The position numbers and the translations under genes were made by a program. Shown here piece after piece: positions 15,013-26,500 of a stretch of DNA of 64,000 nt (positions are counted from its first letter, which is position 1; each line of letters begins with the position of its first letter). Below the pieces are notes generated by a model. The model did not search any database. It was not told the origin of the DNA and saw only the letters and a program-made list of their open reading frames with translations. This stretch comes from Ectocarpus siliculosus (lineage: Eukaryota; Sar; Phaeophyceae; Ectocarpales; Ectocarpaceae), in assembly GCA_000310025.1 (NCBI GenBank), contig FN649752.1:180695-244694 (forward strand). Reading direction: 5' to 3'.

Positions 15013-15328
15013 TCCGAGGTTTGTGCCGGAGGTGCTCCCAGTTGGTGCTAAAAGGTGTCCCCGGCCCGCGCAGCTCAGGGAGCTCGCTGACCACAGCCCC
15101 ATGTCGACATCTCCACACCACACAGCAGCTGCAACCAGCGCAACCGCAACCATGGCCTATCTATATTCGTAGTGTTACAGCACACTCAACTCCAACTCGG
15201 GGTCTGTTTTTTGGACAAAACGGTGAAGACCCGACCAACTTTTGGTCCCGGAGTTCTGTGGATCTTTCTGTTCTAACTCCGTATCCGGGCGTGAACTCCG
15301 GGAGGACAAAAGTGGTTAAGACCCAGCC

Positions 15329-16140
15329 TAAAACAACAGACGACAAAATCGTAGACACCAGGACGGTTGCCCGAGGCGAGCTGCGATACCAGTACGAAAA
15401 AGCGGATTGCACAACTTATTGGGGTGTAGACGAGTGGGTAACCAAACCCCCAATGTTCCCGGTCACAATTTAGATTATAGTCGTCTCTCCAAGTTTCAGT
15501 GCATGATGTACGTACGACTGTGTTGTGTTCCACAACACCTCTCTCTTGGATTCGACAATACGTCATCTCCCACCCGGTTCACTACCTTCCAGGAAAATCC
15601 ATTGACCTTGAACTGATAAACCTCGCACTCGCCCACGTACTTTTTGGCTACACCCAGAAAGTACGGTTTGATCTGCCTCGATGCGCCAAACAACTGCGAA
15701 CTACTGCTGTATCTATGCGTACACCTCGTAAAAATGCGGCCACAGAGATATCCGCGGAGGCAGACACCACGTCATATTTTTATCCGAGAGAAGTCCAACC
15801 CGCTGCTCTAAACGACAACACGACAACCAACGGGACAGAGGTACATGCATGTATGTACATATCTCGAGTGTGATCTGTGTTTCGGCGGTCGGCGACAAAC
15901 TCACTAGATAGGAACAAGAGCATACAACACGGTAGGCTCTATCGAAGAAGAAACATCACACAACTCACCTCCCTGTTTTTCAGGAATGTTGCCATGATCG
16001 ACAGAGTGAGGCAGTGAGCTCGTTTAAAGTCCTACGATGCCTTCAATGCGTCGTTGACGTCCGAAATGGAACCATAGGGAATGAAGCAGGAAGGTATCAT
16101 ACATCATACACGACGCCTTTGTTTCTTTTGTTTGGTGGGT
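15329..16140. other. Intergenic, no gene recognised
   Basis: One open frame of about 120 codons (15499-15873) shows no domain and no splice context. Nothing else identified before the H2A stem-loop. Confidence 0.4.
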
Positions 16141-16157
16141 GGTGTTGAATAAACACC
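16141..16157 (-). promoter_or_regulatory. Histone 3' stem-loop of H2A
   Basis: Minus-strand GGTGTTTATTCAACACC, 85 nt past the H2A stop. It differs from the other four by one loop base (U instead of C) and keeps the full 6-bp stem. Confidence 0.9.
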
Positions 16158-16241
16158 AGGTTGATTGTTGTGGCGCTCGTTGGAACAACTAAGCGGACAA
16201 TGTTGTAGAAGATGCAGGATGAAGCTCAGGCAGGAGACGTT

Positions 16242-16610
16242 TTACTTCTTCACGGTCTTCTTGGGGAGGAGCACGGCGTGGATGTTGGGCAGCACACCGC
16301 CGGACGCGATCGTCACCTCTCCGAGAAGCTTGTTCAGCTCCTCGTCGTTGCGGACGGCCAGCTGGATGTGGCGGGGGATGATGCGGGCCTTCTTGTTGTC
16401 GCGGGCGGCGTTGCCGGCCAGCTCAAGCACCTCGGCGGTCAGGTACTCCAGCACGGCGGCCAGGTACACCGGAGCTCCAGCTCCCACGCGGGACGCGTAC
16501 TTGCCCCTCTTGAGGAACCGGCCAACACGGCCAACAGGGAACTGCAGTCCAGCCTTGGCCGACCTGGTGGTCGACTTCTTTCCGCGGCCTCCCTTTCCCT
16601 TTCCGGACAT
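16242..16610 (-). CDS. H2A: Histone H2A
   Basis: Intronless 122-codon core histone that dimerises with H2B. Shows the H2A hallmark AGLQFPVGR, the acidic-patch region with [10 protein letters not shown], and the C-terminal [13 protein letters not shown]. No SQ(E/D) motif is present at the end, so it is a canonical replicative H2A rather than H2A.X. The start at 16610 gives the standard MSGKGKGG N-terminus. It shares a 376-bp divergent promoter with H2B and is followed by a histone stem-loop. Confidence 0.99.
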   Translation of the reverse strand: MSGKGKGGRGKKSTTRSAKAGLQFPVGRVGRFLKRGKYASRVGAGAPVYLAAVLEYLTAEVLELAGNAARDNKKARIIPRHIQLAVRNDEELNKLLGEVTIASGGVLPNIHAVLLPKKTVKK

Positions 16611-16986
16611 GGTTGTTGATGAGTTGGTGATGAAGTAGACAGAGAGAGATGGGGATGTTTTGAGTTGTGAGAAGGGGGGCCGGGATAGTCGCGACAGGCA
16701 GGCAGCGAGCAACGAGCAACGGCTGAAATCCTTCGTGCGGCGGAACTCCATTTTCAAAATACTATCAGGCCATCAGGCCGCGCCGTTCTGCTCTGTGATT
16801 GGTGGAGATATGAATCTAGATCAATGATTGGCGAAGGCAATAGCGGTGGACGAAAAGGAACAACGCCGATAACACCTCCCGAGCGTACTATCTTCTATCT
16901 TCTAGAGAGAGCGATCTCTGTCGGCTCTCCCACTCTCTGCCACAACTCTCTCTCCACCCTTCTCACTCAACACCCAACCAGCAAAG
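16611..16986. promoter_or_regulatory. Bidirectional H2A/H2B promoter
   Basis: Divergent intergenic region with GTGATTGG at 16795-16802 and ATGATTGG at 16824-16831 (inverted CCAAT), plus a TTTTCAAA stretch on the H2A side. Matches the motif content of the H4 and H1/H3 promoters. Confidence 0.65.
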
Positions 16987-17337
16987 ATGGCCAAGACCCC
17001 CTCCAAGAAGTCCGCCAAGGCGCCCAAGAAGGCCGGCGACAAGAAGAGGACCAACAAGAGGACCGAGTCGTACTCGTCGTACATCTACAAGGTGCTCAAG
17101 CAGGTCCACCCCGACACCGGTATCTCCAAGCGCGGCATGTCCATCATGAACTCGTTCATCAACGACGTGTTCGAGCGCGTGGCCGGCGAGTCCGGCAAGC
17201 TCACCCGCTACAACAAGAAGGCAACCCTGTCCTCCCGCGAGGTCCAGACCGCCGTGCGCCTGATGCTTCCCGGAGAGCTCGCCAAGCACGCCGTTTCCGA
17301 GGGCACCAAGGCCGTCACCAAGTTCACCTCGTCCTAA
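16987..17337 (+). CDS. H2B: Histone H2B
   Basis: Intronless 116-codon core histone. A short Lys-rich tail is followed by the H2B fold signatures [19 protein letters not shown] and [13 protein letters not shown], the RKATLS-like segment [16 protein letters not shown], and the C-terminal [12 protein letters not shown], which includes the conserved ubiquitin-acceptor lysine region. The start is the first ATG after the CT-rich leader. H2B is divergent from H2A, with a stem-loop about 90 nt downstream. Confidence 0.99.
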   Translation: MAKTPSKKSAKAPKKAGDKKRTNKRTESYSSYIYKVLKQVHPDTGISKRGMSIMNSFINDVFERVAGESGKLTRYNKKATLSSREVQTAVRLMLPGELAKHAVSEGTKAVTKFTSS

Positions 17338-17426
17338 TCAGCAAGCGAGGTGCGCTCTGTTCTTCAAGGGCCACGTCTTTCTGTGGGGTGGCTCGCTTCG
17401 GCTCCCACAACCAGCAAAACCAACCT

Positions 17427-17443
17427 GGTGTTTACTCAACACC
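17427..17443 (+). promoter_or_regulatory. Histone 3' stem-loop of H2B
   Basis: GGTGTTTACTCAACACC followed by ACCCAACA, identical to the H3 hairpin. Confidence 0.92.
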
Positions 17444-18126
17444 ACCCAACAAACCCAAGAAAAACAAACCGGTCGTTCTCTCTTTGGGCTGTTGGCTACC
17501 TATGTACGCGTGATATTATGTAGAGGTATCTTTGTCTCGATATTCGAGCCGGGTTAAACTAAAATCCGAATTTGAAATTGGTGAGGTTACATTGGCTTGG
17601 GGGAAGAGGCATCAATCACTTAACCAGTAACTATAGGAGTGGGCGTTGTTGTGGTTTCCCACAGGGCCTACGCAAGCGGGTACAGCAGTGCGACCTTGGA
17701 GGGCGCAAGCACGATCCACTGCAGGTAAAAAAAATGCTGTTTCTGCTGCAGACGCCCGTCTTGTCTAGCGAAGCAGTAGTTGTGCCTGCTGCGATTGAAA
17801 AATAACAAGTGGGATTTGGGAAGCGCCTCTTGACATCCAAAGTCCTGTCCTGCCGCAGCTTACATGTACATTGTTTACCTTGTTGTGAGAGGTGTTGTTG
17901 TTCCATATCTTTGATGGTTGAGGGCTGCCCGCCCTCGCCCTTCATGTCTAACCACATTGATGTCAGCAGGTCTTAACAGCCAGTATCTGTCGCAGAGCAC
18001 ACGGTTGTGCGGTGTGATGAAGGAACACAACTAAAAAATGCCGGCCGAATACCCGCCGGTTGGAAAAAACACGTCTCATTACTTGGACTAGATTTAGGCT
18101 AGGCCAGCACAGCCAAGAACGTCATT
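17444..18126. other. Intergenic, no gene recognised
   Basis: No coding frame or repeat family recognised. Confidence 0.4.
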
Positions 18127-18588
18127 TTGGGGTCCTTGCCATGCCACGGCGGCGAACGGTCTTGTTCGTCCCCCCATGCAGCCGGACGAGCGACTCCCGG
18201 AACGGCTGATGCTTGCGAGCTGGTGGGGGGTGAGGGCCCAGGCAGGGGGAAACCGGAGCAACACTGGCAGATGTGCCTGAAGGACGACTCACGATGTTCG
18301 AGGCAGAGCACGGATCTACGGACATGGAGCCATGTGTCTTCGGAGTCCCGCAAACAACTTGGATGGAAACAGCGAAGATGGAACGGGGTGTACCGTGGCA
18401 TACGGGGGTACTCTGCTAAGAGGGTCATGGCCTCCTGCCACAAAGATGAAGAGGCTAGCCGACAACGAGCGCTCAAACGAAACAAGCCCGGCAACAGCAT
18501 GGAGACGGCAACAACCACTGGGGCGGGAGGGGTGCAGCAGACGGACGAGACGGCGAGGGAAGAGAGGAATCGCGAAGAGGCGGACTGA
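18127..18588 (+). pseudogene. Probable LINE ORF C-terminal remnant
   Basis: Open 153-codon frame containing GRGKPEQHWQMCLKDD, typical of the R-G-(R/K)-P-x-x-x-W-x-D-C-(L/V)-K-x-D segment near the C-terminus of many LINE polyproteins. A Trp/Lys/Arg-rich helix follows (LGWKQRRWNGVY). No reverse-transcriptase core lies nearby, so it is a fragment. It differs from the LINE family at 12-15 kb. Confidence 0.5.
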
Positions 18589-20517
18589 GCGGCGCAAAAT
18601 TCTGTGCGCTTCCGTCCAAACCACATGTCAGACGAGACTGCATGAGCGAGTACACACACACACGTGCATGAACTCGACTTCTGTCTACCTACGTGCCCGT
18701 ACAACGCTCACCATACATACTACGCTCACTCATGTAGATGTTCTGTTCCTTGACATGCTATGTCGGACTATTTTTGTACATGCGACTTTGATGCCGATTA
18801 CTAAGGAAAGCTCTTTGTTCTTTGTTGCTGCTGTAAGCCGAATTGAACTTCATTGACTACTGCCCCCCTCCTTTGCTGCACCATTGCATCAACCCCCCAC
18901 GAACGATGGCGTGCCTTTGCTGTCTCGGGTGACCCGTTTTGTCTTGTCTTGTGTTGTCTGTTTGTTGTTTGTCACTACGGTAGTGGGTCTGGCGTGTCTT
19001 TCTCTTAGTGTTTCTCTTTACCTTTTCTCCCTCTGCTCTTTTTTTTTCTTCTTTTCCTTTTTTCCCGGTTTATGGTTACCTCGCATGGCGTGTAGAGGCG
19101 AGCGGAGTGTCCTAGACTATCTGTCGTTGACTTCTATTGACTTGCGGATCCTTCGGGTTCACTTTATTTCGTACACCTTTTTTGGGTAAGTTAGCCTGCG
19201 ACCACGGGAATCCACCGCGTCAAGTGTTAGACTAGTACGGACAGAAGAAGGTACTGGGTAGAGAAAACGGAACAATTTTTTAATGTGAAGAAACAGCGAC
19301 AATATGTTTGCACGGTGTTACTGGCTCTACCGCAGTGGCTAGCGCCTGTGGTACTTTCGCCATGGGGGGGGTGTTCCCAGCGACAGCCATGAACGAAGGA
19401 ATGGAGAAAAATCATGTTGACCGTCTTTGATTCCATCATTATCGTTGCTCCAGACAGATGCGTGAAAGGAGCAAGCTTCCTTGAAGCCGGTTTCTCGGCG
19501 AGACCGAGATGTTAACAAGTAGCTCAACGGGAAGCTTCCATCCGGTGCTGGGGAACTCGTCGCGTTGGGAATCAACTACTTCTAGAAGTAACGCCCGGGC
19601 AGTCTAATCTTGTCCTCGCAGCCATCTAGTGGCCAGGTCATGGATTCGAATCCCTGCGCCCCATCCACTGGAACCAGGGGGTCGCATGAATGGAGTCTAT
19701 TCGATGCTCCTTTATGTATTTTTCACGTAGATTGGGACATTGGCTACTGGATGTGCGGAGGCATTCATTCGCACGCCCTTGCATTGAAGAACACAAAACA
19801 TACTTCTACTTCGTACAAGCTTCACACGACGAGACGCGTGTGTGCGCGATACACACACTAAACGCACAATCCTGTAACCTGTCAAATCTGCCAAAGCATG
19901 ACTACGAAAGGGAACTCCCATACAGCAAGGATCCGCACCGACGATGTTCTTTATTGCACCTACCGCCCCTTTAGCTTGTCGCAAAACATCGAACTTTGTT
20001 CAGAAAAATAGCTCATCAATGAACCCTGCACACACCATGTTGCAAAACATACAACGTACACCCAGCGCGGCTACGATCTGAAAACACCGAGTCTTGACCC
20101 ACAACCAACGATTCTCAACTGCGGGTCCCGACTGCAGTCACCCATGCATTATTTTCAAGGCAATAAAACTACCCAGCGTTAAGTGTCGTGTACGAGATCT
20201 CTCATGTGTGTACAACGCACGATACATATGGTCCCAATCCCCACGTGTTACTTCAAGACCAGCCCAATGTAGAAGTCCCAGCACACAAACACCCATTGAC
20301 ACTGCATCCAGCATTTCTTTCGGATGAATGGCGTCGTTCCACCAAATACCAAATGCCGTCCGGGATATTTTCCATCGGGACGAGTCGTTAACTCGATGCG
20401 TCCCATTGCCTCCCTCTACTTTCCAACAAAAACTACTGCAAGTCGGCGTCCCCTGCTGTGTCATTGCCCTCGACGTTGCACCACAGATAATACCACACAG
20501 ACATCACACAGATAATA
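18589..20517. other. Intergenic with SINE-like debris
   Basis: The segment at about 19243-19305 (AAGGTACTGGGTAGAGA, then TTTTTTAATGTGAAGA) is repeated at about 23987-24042, marking another small dispersed repeat. A B-box-like GGATTCGAATCCC at 19651 suggests tRNA-related SINE sequence, but no complete cloverleaf forms. No protein gene recognised. Confidence 0.4.
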
Positions 20518-23500
20518 TCACACGGAAGCTTCAGCTTTATCCCCGCCCTCGACTTCATCACAGATACCGCAAACCATGTTGGCCGGGACAGCTTTGTCGA
20601 TCTGTTTCGGGTACGGGAGGTTAAGGTTGGACATGATGGACACGAATTCTTCGACAGGCTTGGTGAGGCGGGGGTTGTACGCCTTCTCCTCGCCCACGGT
20701 GCTGCTGTGTCGACCCTGAAAAAAAAAAAAAAATGCAAACGACACACACGCAACGGAGTTGATCTACTTGTTGCAAGCGCTGCAAGGTTAAAACCATCGA
20801 CAAGTGGATACTTCTTAATAGTGGCAACATGTAAGGTACAACTACCACTCCCTCCAAGCCCAACCGAAACGCCGAACAAGCGTCGGGGACGACCCTGCAC
20901 ACAGCGGGGGGAAATCAACGTGCGCCGACGCTGTTCTATCAAATGCTCAAAAATCCGAGACGATCCTACAGCAGTGCGGCACAAACACTCTGGGATAACA
21001 CAACGAGATGAACAAACCCTTGTCGCGAAATGACCAAATAAAAAGGCTAACTTCGTTTGCCCGAAAGAACAGTATTCATGACGAACCAATCTAAAGGTTC
21101 TGTTTTCACGACCTACTTAAACACACTTACATACCACGAACGGCAGCTGTGGTTCTACCAAGTCCGCCGCAACATCCATGGTGCTTGCTGCGTGTCGGAA
21201 AACGACCGACAAAAACCAGTAGAGTTGCTTCTTCGCGACACAAGTCTACTCCCGATATAACCAGCACCGTAGCTGTGACGACGGCTACACCTTGCCTGGT
21301 AGTCGTGTCCCGGGTAGACGGTGCAATCATTCGGCAAGGTGAAGATCTTCCCCTTCACGGAAGCGTAAAGAGTCTCGCTCGACCCGCCCTGCACGCAACC
21401 AGCACAGCAGGCGGTACACGTGACATTCTCGGCATCATGCATGATAGATAGCTTGTCGTTATGCGTACTACCCTCTTGCAATTGCATTGTTTGATATGTG
21501 CATGAATCGTGCACCCCTGGAGCAGCGAGCGGGGCCAGGCGTGTTGTTGGCTTGGAGGAACAGTTAGAACCAACGTGTCGGAACAACGGAGCAAAACAAT
21601 CTCTGGGTTCAGGTTGTGGAGGCTGATGATTACTAGTCATTCGAAAGTAAAGCAAAACCTGGAACCACCAACCAACAAATATATTTCTGTACCATACGCC
21701 ATCCCTGGGAAACGCCAAGAAATTCGAGACCTGCATCCTGTACCGCGATGTGCACATTTTTCTCACGGCCGTAAGAGCATTGAACGCAACAGAAGCAAAA
21801 ACAAAAAACATTCCTGGAACTAAGAAATTCAATGTGGGAAACAAGCACTATTTCAATGCTGCCGTACAGCAGTAACCCACTGCTGTAGGCTTCACGTGCG
21901 TGACACCTGTTTGCTGCGAAGCTGGCGCTCTCTTCCCCGGAACTATCTATTATACCTTCCACATGCACGTGATGCGTTCCCTGTACGATACACGTAACGC
22001 GCTACACGTCGTGTCCAATCACATCACAAACACATGCTAAGCTCCTCTTCCTCCACATTCTCCCCCGCCAGCACCCGGTCGAGCGCACTGCCCTTGGCCC
22101 CTCGTGGGACACTCGCAATCGCGCTCCACTGTCTGATGTCGACCGACATTGCCTGGCGTCGATCGGTATCGATCGGCAGCAGTGTTTGGACCGCTGGCCT
22201 TGTCGAGGAACCGAACGCGTCAGTGGAGCGCGGCAGCGCGAGCGTCGCTCGACCGGGTGCTGGCGGAGGAGGGTGTGGAGGAAGCAGAGGACCTGGGCGT
22301 GCGGCGGCTTGGTTGGGGCATATGATGTAGGCGCAGGAGAGGGCGGAAAGCTTTTGAACGCCTATTGAGGGGTTCGCATGGTTTGATAATATTATTTTGT
22401 GATTGGGCACGACGTGTAAGCGCGTCATGTGCATTAGGAACGTGTCACGTGCATCTGGAAATTACAAAACTGTAGATAGACAAGTTCGGGAGAAGTGGGC
22501 GCCAACTTCGCACGCAGGTGTCACGCACGCGGAACCTACAAGAGTGTGCTACCTGCTGTACAGCAACATTGAACTACTGGAATCCTTGTTTCCACCTTTT
22601 TCGCCGCGCGCGGCTAAACAACCACCACCAGAACAGACTACAAAACGTTTCGCATACATCTACACATCTATACAACCAACAACAAAAAAAAAGTTCTAGA
22701 GGGATTGGTCTGAACCACAACGTCTGATGTAATTGGGGTCTTCTAGTTTTAAAGGGGGCGTTGAATGTATTTTCTCGTGCTGTACTTGAGGTACTTGTTA
22801 ATTTCTGGTTTTGGGAGGACATATATATATATCTATGCATATGTGTAACAGCTGCGCAAAAAAAGTTGCCGAGAGTGGAATGAAAAGCCAATTCAACAGT
22901 CCTGTGTCTTGGTGTACTCTGCCTGCGATTTGTTTACACCTGAGGAATTCTTGACCTGATCACCGGTGGTTTCGAGCTAACCGTATTTGGGTGTGTTTTT
23001 TTGCGAAGCTCCTGTTCTGCGCTGTGGATACATGCTAGGTATTTTGTTTGTCTGCAACTGTATCGCAGGGAATGTCTGTGTTGCCTGACCGCCACCATAC
23101 TCTCAAAAATAAATATCAAGGTGTCTCTGCCTCATCGGCGATTGTTCCGGTCAAGAGCTTCCCGGTATGGCAAGAGGTGAATGGTGAACGGAGACAAAAA
23201 TATATGAGACCGTATGCACACCACTGCTGCTGTCGCCGGTGTTAGGACCCTGCGTCTATAAAATTGAAAAATTGTTAATCTCTTGCATACTTGATCTCTA
23301 GGAATTTTTGGGTTGGCTTGCGACCACGGACTTGTTTGTTTTTCGTTCAATTATAGGATAAAACGTATATACCGAATTGAGCAAAACGTTTTTTCAGTGC
23401 CAAACCAACAAACAACTTTCGTATGTACAGACAAGCTGTTGTCGTCACAATAAAAAAATGCAGGAAAAAAAAGATCGACGCTACGGGAGATTCGAACTCC

Positions 23501-26500
23501 CGACCTCTACCACCCTAAGGTAGAATCATAGCCAACTAGACCAGCAGCGCCGGCCGTGACCCTCACGGCGAAAGGTGAGAAAAAATTGAGTTTATGAAAC
23601 ACGGGAGTATGAATCACCGTCAATCGTAACCTCATCTTTGTTGTGGCCAGTAGCATACCACGGCCATGTTATGGTGTTGGTCTGAAGTGCTGCATGTGAG
23701 GCAGAAAAGAAAAATAATAAAAAATAGAAGAAGGAACAGGGTCATGTGAATATGTGACACGTGCAACACTTACGGAGCAGCAAGAGCAGGGTAAAACATA
23801 AAATAGCGCCCGCCGGTGAGCAAGGTCGGGACAGGCATTGTATGTAGAGTGTTTTTCTGTTTGGTGGGGGGGAAAAAAGGTGAAACTTTTTTGGGGGGGG
23901 GGGGGGGGGGCATAGAGATAGCGCCAAAGGACGGTTGTGGGAAGGTTAGGGGGAGGATATTTCGATGTGAACTCCAGTACGACCACTAGAAGGTACTGAG
24001 TGGAGACCGGTTTTTAATGTGAAGACAACAACGACAACAACAACTCCGGATTAGACGTTGTCCACTTATTGACAGGTATAATGGCCGCATTCACCGAAAA
24101 CATGAAAATATGGCATCGCAGAATGGGGTGACCCAACACAAGAGATAAAAACAAACCTTCAACGTGATGCATCCTAAAACGTCCAGAATGAATGGGATGA
24201 CACACAGACAGGTGGCGCTTTTCGCCCGCAGTATAGCTGACGTCTGTTCGTCCGTGAGCCGGTTAAGCGCCATCAATGTAATTTAATTAAATAATTCGAA
24301 GTAAAAACACACACACACCGTGCTCTGGTTGGGGTTCCGGGTATCATGCGCAAGACGGTATGTTCGGCAGTGGGAGTATTAATAGTATGGATGCCAAATC
24401 TAAAGCCATAATCTACACATTTGCGCCTGATCGGTGATAAACCTGACAGAGAACTCCCCCGCAATTGAAGGGTGCGTCGTAGAGACAAAGCCCAGAACAG
24501 AGCGCACACGGACCACTTTCTTGCATGATGTGCACGCTGATCTTGTATGCCTTTCTTGGTGGATTAAAACGCCGCGTCTCACGTCTCCAGTGTGAGGAGT
24601 GGTGTTGGCATGGCCCGCACAATCAAATCCGATGATATAATACCCCCAGGCTTAACTTGCCAACAAGGGTAGTTCTCCGGGTGTGTTTCAATTCAATTGA
24701 GTAATTGCTCTTCGGCATCGTTTTTCTCTTCGTCTCCCGGAGATCGGCCCTGCCGCAGCCGCTATGCTGTTTTTTTTTTTTTTTTATTGGTCTTCACTTA
24801 AAATCAGCGCTCACAGCACTTGTGCCGTTTACTCCAACCCTGAACCATTGTTGTTCGTCATCATGATCTTGTTTATTGCACCTGGAAATCGGTCCTGCCG
24901 CAGCCGCGTACGAGAAGAGTGTCTCCCGTGAAGCAAGCGCTCTTGTCGTCGAGAACGAACGTCATGCACCCAGCTGTGTGCCCCGGCGTGGCCCGTGCTT
25001 CCAGATACCTGCCGTGCAACGATGTTGTTTTTTAGATTCGAGATTTGATCTTCGGAAGCATCGTCCATTGTTGTTTTTTTGTCATATTGAAGTAGACGCC
25101 CTTGTAACAATGCGCAGTCGAGGGTAGGGCGGGAGACGGCCAGAGTGCGGAGGGGTAGCGGCCAGTATGTCTCCCGTATGCGTGACTTTGAAGTGAGGGC
25201 TCCGGCCTGAGGATGCTGAATAGAGCACGACTCATCGAAGTGCCCACGTTTTTCTTAGTAGATTGCAACACGTGTGCGCTTCAGAACCAACGGCTTTTTT
25301 TCTCGGCTATTGTCTTTTGCACTCGAGTGCATCTCGGGGAGAAAGCCCGTGTACCAAACTCAGGCATGAAACGTGGGTGTTGTAACCATGACCATATTGA
25401 TCGCCATTCGTTTATAGAACGGAGCTAGATACCATTATTAGGTTACACCACGAAAAATCTCTGTCCTAAATAAGGTTCACGGCACCTGACATGCCACCGC
25501 AACACTGTGAAAGCGACCACAAAACACCACATGACACATCAAAAGGGTGACTAGCATCATATTTCAGGCAGGTCAGCACATCACATGAAGAAAAACACCA
25601 CTATGAGTACAACCCAAGACAAGACCAGTTTGTAAAAAAAAAGCGGCCGGAGAGTGTCTGCGTAAAACCGCCATGTGTGGGGCCGCTCCATCCATCGCAC
25701 ACACAGCAACCCGTGGTCGAGCAGCGCAAGTGCAACTATTAATAATAGCTTCACGAGAACGATGAAAAAAAAACAAAGCACGCGGGCGCCGCTTGAGAAT
25801 ATCTGTTCCACGTCTCCACGCCTGCTTCCCGGACCTATGCATGCAGGTGCTGGCGTTCGTTCACTGAAAAAAAATATATACATCAAAAATATTTCCAAAA
25901 GTCACAAGACACCAGGCAGATGAACCAAACAAGCGCCCGGCGGGGGTCCGGTCGGGCAAAGAGACATAACGTAGGTGACAAACGGAAGATATCACGCCCC
26001 CCTCGATCGATTTTCGGAGCTCCGTTACTCCACGACAAAGAGGATGTACAACTCAAACGATTCGTCTTCGGCAAGCTCTCGACGAGACGGTTGCAACGCC
26101 GCCATTTTTTTGGTGCCACCACTATTTCTGATGTGGAGAAATCAAGCCACGATATGAAAAATCAATCCAGGTGGTGTGGGATCTTACGTCACCTGCGGTA
26201 CGCTACGTACGTACCATATATGATAAGTGTAGGTCCCCGAATAAAGCGGTGGCGGGGCAGCTGATAATGACCGCCTTTTGTGGGGCAGCCGCCATATTCG
26301 CTGTGTACAAGTACTTAATCGCTCCGTCTATGCCAGCTAAATTACCCGTCTTACACAGGGCAACCGTCATATTGACACAGACCGCCGTATTCAGTGATTC
26401 CCACTACTGCAGGTGGAAAGCATGTGCGGACAGACCTGGAGCCGAACCGGATCTTGTCACCGTCGTGGATCTTAACGTCCGCCTGTCCCCCTGACGCCTC

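Larger units (their letters stand above)
11660..15328. mobile_element. TIR element interrupted by LINE fragments
   Basis: About 85 bp starting GGCTGGGTCTTAACC at 11660 is repeated in inverse orientation ending at 15328. It includes the shared stretches CACGCCCGGA and GGAGTTAGAACAGAAAGATC. The outer ends and flanking arms add up to only a few hundred bases, and the rest of the span is LINE sequence. The simplest reading is a small non-coding TIR element into which LINE copies inserted. Confidence 0.65.

Noticed and set aside
18099-18704. 201-codon minus-strand open frame
   Set aside because: The plus strand carries the LINE-like C-terminal motif; the minus frame has no recognisable features.
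19590-19670. tRNA gene suggested by GGATTCGAATCCC
   Set aside because: The B-box is palindromic and no acceptor or anticodon stem forms on either strand; noted as SINE-like debris.
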